Source: DASRDS01 sp035652495 (lineage in GTDB: Bacteria > Gemmatimonadota > Gemmatimonadetes > Gemmatimonadales > Gemmatimonadaceae). From it: a DNA stretch of 10,670 nucleotides. The notes under the pieces were generated by a model. The model worked only from the letters and a program-made list of their open reading frames with translations. It was not told the DNA's origin and did no database searches. Within the stretch, counting starts at the first letter, position 1. Each line of letters opens with the position of its first letter. Of this stretch, positions 7,016 to 10,670 are shown in pieces. The DNA is taken from positions 1 through 10,670 of the forward strand of contig DASRDS010000415.1 in the NCBI GenBank assembly GCA_035652495.1, in the 5' to 3' direction. The translations under genes were made by a program, and so were the position numbers.

Positions 7016-7767
7016 GCGTCTCGCTTACGCTGCGACGCGACACCAGCGACCGCATCGATGCCTCCGCGATCACACCCAATGCGCTCGTGACGCTCGCGTC
7101 GCCAGATATTGGCAAATTGTCCTGCTGGATCCGTGGACAGCGTATCTCCTTAGGAGACGTGTTTCAGATTGCTGGAGAACGCAGCGATGACGTACGGATC
7201 GAAGGTGACCTCAGCCGGGTCGATGGCCTGGGCACGGGCATGAGCCATGGCACACTCACCATTGATGGTGATGTGGGAGACAACGCGGGCGTAGCGATGT
7301 CGGGCGGACTGCTGCGGATCAACGGATCGGCCGGCGACCGACTCGGCGGCCCGGTGCCTGGCGCATCGCGCGGGATGACCGGCGGCGAGATCATCGTCAC
7401 CGGCAACGTCGGCAAGGATGCGGCGCGCCGCGTACGTAGAGGACTCGTGGTCATCGGAAGAGATGCCGGCCCGGGCGCGGCGCACGCGATGATTGCCGGG
7501 ACGATTCTCGTCGCCGGGAAAATCGCGCCGGGCGCGGGGCTCTGGTCCAAGCGCGGGTCCGTGATCGCGCTGGGAGGCGTCGAGATCCCGGTGACGTACC
7601 GGTACGCGTGTACGTATCACCCGCCGTACATACCGGTGCTGCTGCGTTATCTCCAGCGCGAGCGTGGATTCACGACGCCTGCCCGGTTCGCGACCGGCCC
7701 GTATCGACGCTGGACGGGAGACGTGGCCGACGTCGGCAAAGGGGAGATTCTCGAGTGGACGACCTGA
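7012..7767 (+). CDS. fhcC: Formyltransferase/hydrolase complex subunit FhcC (FwdC homologue)
   Basis: FhcC is a structural subunit of the Fhc complex, homologous to FwdC/FmdC and to the C-terminal beta-helix domain of glutamate synthase. The 251-residue protein has a central run of glycine-rich repeats, roughly residues 60-200. They include IEGDLSRVDGLG, IDGDVGDNAGVAMSGG, INGSAGDRLGG, GMTGGEIIVTGNVG and LVVIGRDAGPGA, each forming a turn of the parallel beta-helix. A tyrosine-rich tail, YRYACTYHPPYIPVLLRYL, follows. ATG 7012 was chosen because it overlaps the fhcD stop (ATGA) and gives the expected length; the frame is open upstream to 6925 but that part only shadows fhcD. The 3' end overlaps mch by 13 bases. 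In Methylobacterium Fhc this subunit helps hold the complex together; the same role is inferred here. Confidence 0.94.
   Translation: MSVSLTLRRDTSDRIDASAITPNALVTLASPDIGKLSCWIRGQRISLGDVFQIAGERSDDVRIEGDLSRVDGLGTGMSHGTLTIDGDVGDNAGVAMSGGLLRINGSAGDRLGGPVPGASRGMTGGEIIVTGNVGKDAARRVRRGLVVIGRDAGPGAAHAMIAGTILVAGKIAPGAGLWSKRGSVIALGGVEIPVTYRYACTYHPPYIPVLLRYLQRERGFTTPARFATGPYRRWTGDVADVGKGEILEWTT
7741..7746 (+). promoter_or_regulatory. Ribosome binding site (GGGGAG) inside fhcC for mch
   Basis: GGGGAG within AAAGGGGAGA ends 8 bases before the GTG at 7755. It sets the mch start to this GTG and not to any upstream codon of the same open frame, which is open from 7608. Confidence 0.7.
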
Positions 7768-8714
7768 GACTGAACGCCAACGCACTGGCGATCGCCGACG
7801 ACGTCGAGACACGAGCCGACGAGCTCCGAATCGCCACGACCACGCTGCCCGGCGGCGCGCGGATCATCGACCTCGGCATCGATGTGCTCGGCGGGTATGC
7901 GGCCGGGCTGGCGATGGCCGAGATCTGTATGGGTGGGCTCGGGCATATCAGCTACGAGACTATTCGCGTCGGTGAGGAGAATTATTTCGGGGTCGAGGTC
8001 TGGACCGACCACCCCGCGGTTGCCTGCATGGCGTCGCAGTACGCCGGCTGGGCGATTCAGGTCGACAAGTTCTTCGCGATGGGATCGGGGCCGCTGCGGT
8101 CGCATGCGCGGGTCGAAAAGGACTTGTTCGCGAAGCTCAAGTACGAGGAGACCGCATCGGACGGGGTGCTCGTGCTCGAGACGCGAGCACACCCGACGGA
8201 CGCGGTCGCGGCGTGGGTGGCCGAGCGCGCGCATATGAAGCCCGCGCAGCTCACGTTCGTGGTGGCGCCGACGGCGAGCACCGCCGGGTGCGTGCAGATC
8301 GTCGCGCGCGTGATCGAGACCGGGCTGCACAAGCTCGACGCACTCGGGTTCGACGTCACGCGCGTTGTGCATGCCTCGGGCTCGGCGCCCGTCCCGCCGC
8401 AGGCGACGAACGATCTCAAGGCCATCGGCCGGACCAACGACTGCATACTGTATGGCGGGCAGGCGCGGTTCCTGATCGACGCGACGGACGCGGAGCTCGA
8501 GCCGCTGACCTCGAAGTTGCCCGCGTCGGCGTCGGCCGATTATGGGACGCCATTCGTCGACATTTTTAATCGCTACAAAGGCGATTTCTACAAGATCGAT
8601 CCGCTTCTGTTCAGTCCCGCCGAGGTGTGGTTGACGAGCACGAGCACGGGGCGGACTTTCCACGGCGGGCGCCTCAATCCCGAGGTCCTGCGCGCATCTC
8701 TCTTGGAGACTTAA
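7755..8714 (+). CDS. mch: Methenyl-H4MPT cyclohydrolase Mch
   Basis: Mch hydrolyses methenyl-H4MPT to 5-formyl-H4MPT in the cytoplasm, linking MtdB to FhcD. From the GTG at 7755 the product is 319 residues, the usual Mch length. It opens LRLNANALAIADD and contains the strongly conserved MGGLGHI (59-65), WTDHPAVACMASQYAGW, FFAMGSGPLR, VAPTASTAGCVQI and GRTND (225-229) with ILYGG just after, plus the C-terminal FYKIDPLLFSPAEVWL. The GTG start lies 13 bases inside fhcC and is preceded by a strong GGGGAG. The open frame continues upstream to 7608, but that part reads as arginine-rich shadow of fhcC. The stop is two bases before the EthD-like gene. Its linkage directly behind fhcBADC differs from the separate mch cluster known in Methylobacterium. 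Confidence 0.95.
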   Translation: MDDLRLNANALAIADDVETRADELRIATTTLPGGARIIDLGIDVLGGYAAGLAMAEICMGGLGHISYETIRVGEENYFGVEVWTDHPAVACMASQYAGWAIQVDKFFAMGSGPLRSHARVEKDLFAKLKYEETASDGVLVLETRAHPTDAVAAWVAERAHMKPAQLTFVVAPTASTAGCVQIVARVIETGLHKLDALGFDVTRVVHASGSAPVPPQATNDLKAIGRTNDCILYGGQARFLIDATDAELEPLTSKLPASASADYGTPFVDIFNRYKGDFYKIDPLLFSPAEVWLTSTSTGRTFHGGRLNPEVLRASLLET

Positions 8715-8716
8715 GT

Positions 8717-9022
8717 ATGAGTGCGGCCCATCTCGTTGTGCTGTACAACGCGCCGAAGGATCCGGCGGCATTCGAGAAGTACTATGCGGAGACGCATCTG
8801 CCCCTGCTGGACAAGCATGCGAAAGAGATCGGCTTCACGAATGGCGTGCTCGTCAAGTTCTCGGCGAACAGTGCGTTCTATCGGAAGGCCGAGCTGACGT
8901 TTGAGTCGATGGACGCCCTTAAAAAAGGGACATCGACGGCCGGGTTCAAGGCTGTCGCCGACGACATCCCGAATTTCGCGAGCGGCGGGTATACCGCGCT
9001 CAGGGGAGAGGAGACACCATAG
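8717..9022 (+). CDS. EthD-family small protein (dimeric alpha/beta-barrel fold)
   Basis: Small soluble protein of 101 residues. The N-terminal strand AAHLVVLYNAPKDP is followed by FEKYYAETHLPLLDKH (19-34), the classic EthD pattern with its conserved Y-x-x-THxPL. The C-terminus has the FKAVADDIPNFASGG pattern seen in EthD/ferredoxin-like dimeric barrel proteins. EthD is named for an ethyl tert-butyl ether degradation locus, where its biochemical role is unsettled. ATG 8717 is preceded by GGAG (8705-8708) 8 bases upstream and lies two bases after the mch stop. The frame is open upstream to 8627 but only as mch shadow. The TAG stop overlaps the following ATP-grasp frame. No catalytic role is assigned. 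Its position suggests it serves the C1 pathway or its cofactors, perhaps as a small binding or stabilising protein; this is inference. Confidence 0.85.
   Translation: MSAAHLVVLYNAPKDPAAFEKYYAETHLPLLDKHAKEIGFTNGVLVKFSANSAFYRKAELTFESMDALKKGTSTAGFKAVADDIPNFASGGYTALRGEETP
9003..9013 (+). promoter_or_regulatory. Strong ribosome binding site (GGGGAGAGGAG) before an ATA start
   Basis: This purine-rich tract at the end of the EthD-like gene ends 5 bases before ATA 9019 and 72 or more bases before the first standard start codons in frame (GTG 9091; CTG at 9076 is closer but has no ribosome site). It argues that translation of the ATP-grasp gene begins at or next to 9019. Confidence 0.6.
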
Positions 9023-9867
9023 TCACGATCCTCGCCTCGCGGCAGGGCTGGCATACCGATCAGCTCTGCCGCGCGCTGCGGGCGCGCGGGGTGCGGGCGC
9101 GCATCGCGCCGTACGAAGGACTCGTCAGCCGACTGGGGCCCGCTCGCTTGGATCCGTCGGTGCACCCTGGCGACATTGTGCTCGCCCGCATTATTCCGAA
9201 CGGGTCGCTCGAGCAGATTATCTATCGCGTCGACGCGCTCCATTGGTTGGAGGACGTCGGCGTTCGGGTCATCAACTCGCCACGGACGATTGAGCGGACG
9301 GTCGACAAGTTTTATACGTCGGCGTTGTTGCATGAGGCCGGGCTTACGACGCCCGAGACCATCGTCTGTGAACGGCTCGACGATGCCATGGCTGCCTATC
9401 GACATTTGCGCGATGTGATCGTCAAGCCTTTGTTCGGGTCTATGGGGCTCGGGCTGGTTCGCGTGAGTGACGAGGATACGGCGTGGCGAGTTTTACGAGC
9501 CATCGAGCAGGTTCGCGGCATTTTTTATCTGCAGCGCTACATCGATCACGACGGGCGCGACATACGTGCCTTCGTGATTGGTGGGAAGGTCTTTGGCGCG
9601 ATCGAACGATCATCACCAACATGGCGCACGAACGTCTCGCGAGGAGGCGCCGCGAAGCCATTGACGCTCACGGCGGAGCAGACCGACATGGCGCTCCGTG
9701 CGGCGGCAGCCGTGGATTCTGGCTACGCCGGCGTGGATTTGCTACCCGGCAACGACGGAAAGCTCTACGCGCTCGAGGTCAACGGGATACCTGGCTGGCG
9801 TGGGTTGCATGATGCGACCGGGCTCGATGTGGCTGGGGGCATTGTGGATTACGCGCTCAGCGTGTGA
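9019..9867 (+). CDS. RimK-like ATP-grasp ligase (possible glutamate ligase), apparent ATA start
   Basis: RimK-family ATP-grasp enzymes add glutamate or similar amino acids to carboxylates; the H4MPT:glutamate ligase MptN is a relative. From 9019 the product has 282 residues. The N-terminal Rossmann-like segment VTILASRQGWHTDQLCRALR looks like genuine family sequence. Next come a VRVINSPRTIERTVDKFYT stretch, the ATP-binding KPLFGSMGLGL (136-146), an IFYLQRYIDHDGRDIRAFV core, and the metal-binding GVDLL (238-242) and LEVNGIPGW (252-260). The frame is open back to the stop at 8920-8922, but no ATG, GTG or TTG occurs before GTG 9091, which would cut off the conserved N-terminus. ATA 9019 overlaps the upstream TAG (ATAG) and has a strong ribosome site 5 bases away. 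Likely roles are glutamylation of the pterin or of the polyglutamate tail of methylofuran; the substrate is inferred only. It overlaps the next gene by 4 bases. Confidence 0.84.
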   Translation: MVTILASRQGWHTDQLCRALRARGVRARIAPYEGLVSRLGPARLDPSVHPGDIVLARIIPNGSLEQIIYRVDALHWLEDVGVRVINSPRTIERTVDKFYTSALLHEAGLTTPETIVCERLDDAMAAYRHLRDVIVKPLFGSMGLGLVRVSDEDTAWRVLRAIEQVRGIFYLQRYIDHDGRDIRAFVIGGKVFGAIERSSPTWRTNVSRGGAAKPLTLTAEQTDMALRAAAAVDSGYAGVDLLPGNDGKLYALEVNGIPGWRGLHDATGLDVAGGIVDYALSV

Positions 9868-10649
9868 CTAACGATTTTATCGCCGGCACCGCCCAGCTCG
9901 CCTGCCTGCTCGAGGCCAGTGCCCCGAAGCCGGGCAATGTTTCACCCGGAAAGCACTTTCCCGACGCGCGCTACGAAGACTTTCTGGCGAGCGCCGTCGC
10001 CATCGGACCGGCCTTCACAGCGGACCTGCCGCTCGGCGAGATGATCCACACGGCAATCCGCGCGACCAGCCAGTGGACTCGTTCGAACACGAACCTTGGC
10101 ATCGTACTGCTGTTGGCGCCGCTGGTCCGCGCGGCGCGACTGCATCGTTCCCTGCATTACGTCCTCGAGAATACCACACTCGACGACGCGCGCGAGGTCT
10201 ACGCGGCCATCAGACTGGCGCGGCCGGGGGGCCTTGGCACGGCAGCCCAAGAAGACGTGGCGGTCGAGCCGACGGTGACCCTGACCGAGGCGATGCGGTT
10301 GGCGGCTGACCGGGATACGATCGCGTCGGAGTACGTGACGGATTATCGGATCACGTTCGAGATCGGCGCGCCGACGTTGGTGGACACGATTCAGTATGGC
10401 TGGGAAGAGGCGACGGTCAGGACGTATCTGACATTGCTGAGCGAGATCCCTGACACCCATATCGCCCGGCGTCACGGGCGAGAGGTCGCCGAGCGAGTGA
10501 GCCGCGACGCGAAGCGGGTGCTGGGCGCGGGGCCCGAGGATCGCGTAGTCTTCGACCGGCAGCTGAGGGCCGACGGTCTCAACCCGGGCACGACGGCGGA
10601 CCTCACGGCGGCGGCGCTGTATGTTGGGCTTCTCTCGAGGCTTTGGTGA
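9864..10649 (+). CDS. CitG-like (triphosphoribosyl-dephospho-CoA synthase family) protein
   Basis: This 261-residue protein resembles COG1767/CitG, whose known members join ATP-derived triphosphoribose to dephospho-CoA to make the citrate/malonate lyase prosthetic group. Landmarks are EASAPKPGNVSPGKHF (17-32), NTNLG (75-79), GGLGTAAQEDV (122-132) and a C-terminal LNPGTTADLTAAALYVGLL segment. These glycine/asparagine-rich motifs typify the family. The GTG start (9864) overlaps the ATP-grasp stop as GTGA. No citrate or malonate lyase genes are near, so a lyase cofactor role is unlikely. CitG-like genes recur in H4MPT clusters: as I recall, Methylobacterium has mch followed by orf5 and orf7 with a RimK-like and a CitG-like product. 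A ribosyl or nucleotide transfer in cofactor synthesis is plausible but unproven. Its TGA overlaps a possible next GTG. Confidence 0.83.
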   Translation: MTNDFIAGTAQLACLLEASAPKPGNVSPGKHFPDARYEDFLASAVAIGPAFTADLPLGEMIHTAIRATSQWTRSNTNLGIVLLLAPLVRAARLHRSLHYVLENTTLDDAREVYAAIRLARPGGLGTAAQEDVAVEPTVTLTEAMRLAADRDTIASEYVTDYRITFEIGAPTLVDTIQYGWEEATVRTYLTLLSEIPDTHIARRHGREVAERVSRDAKRVLGAGPEDRVVFDRQLRADGLNPGTTADLTAAALYVGLLSRLW

Positions 10650-10670
10650 CGACTTTTCGAGTGCAGGTCA
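10646..10670 (+). CDS. Probable start of the next operon gene (cut by right edge)
   Basis: GTGA at 10646-10649 repeats the start/stop overlap used throughout the operon. Reading from GTG gives the eight residues VTTFRVQV with no stop before the edge. This is too short to identify. It rests only on the junction geometry and the open frame. Confidence 0.4.

Noticed and set aside
7647..8771. 374-residue minus-strand open frame opposite mch
   Set aside because: Despite its length it is a codon-bias shadow of mch, with no motifs and no ribosome site that I could see.

Overview
The window is an almost gap-free, single-strand (+) operon for tetrahydromethanopterin (H4MPT)- and methanofuran/methylofuran-dependent C1 oxidation. 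This is the formaldehyde-to-formate route of methylotrophic bacteria, built from homologues of methanogen enzymes. The DNA is GC-rich throughout. The organism is inferred to be a bacterium rather than a methanogen. It has Fae and an MtdA/MtdB-type dehydrogenase, and its FhcB is shortened and has lost the archaeal metal-binding cysteine. The phylum cannot be fixed from this sequence alone. DUF1464 and COG2232-type genes of archaeal flavour beside fhc suggest a lineage outside the best-studied Methylobacterium type, for example an uncultured NC10/Rokubacteria, planctomycete or acidobacterial relative. That placement is inference only.

Layout: 1-459 is the 3' part of fae (formaldehyde-activating enzyme), cut by the left window edge. 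A spacer of 85 bases (460-544) holds an inverted repeat, and it is the only real intergenic gap. Next come mtdB (545-1402), a DUF1464 sugar-kinase-fold protein (about 1377-2414), a COG2232-like ATP-grasp protein (2411-3460), fhcB, fhcA, fhcD and fhcC (3457-7767), mch (7755-8714), a small EthD-like protein (8717-9022), a RimK-like ATP-grasp ligase (9019-9867, apparently with a non-standard ATA start) and a CitG-like protein (9864-10649). A further gene appears to begin at 10646 and runs off the right edge. From mtdB onward, neighbours overlap by 4 to 26 bases or are 2 bases apart, so strong translational coupling is expected.

How the genes work together: Fae joins formaldehyde to H4MPT. MtdB oxidises methylene-H4MPT to methenyl-H4MPT with NAD(P)+. 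Mch hydrolyses this to formyl-H4MPT. FhcD moves the formyl group to the furan cofactor, and FhcA hydrolyses it to formate within the FhcABCD complex. All core catalytic steps are therefore encoded here. The remaining genes (DUF1464 kinase-like, two ATP-grasp proteins, CitG-like, EthD-like) have no assigned reaction. They are the best candidates for cofactor synthesis, glutamylation or maintenance functions. No mobile element, tRNA, rRNA or CRISPR array was seen. The long minus-strand ORFs are GC-driven shadows.
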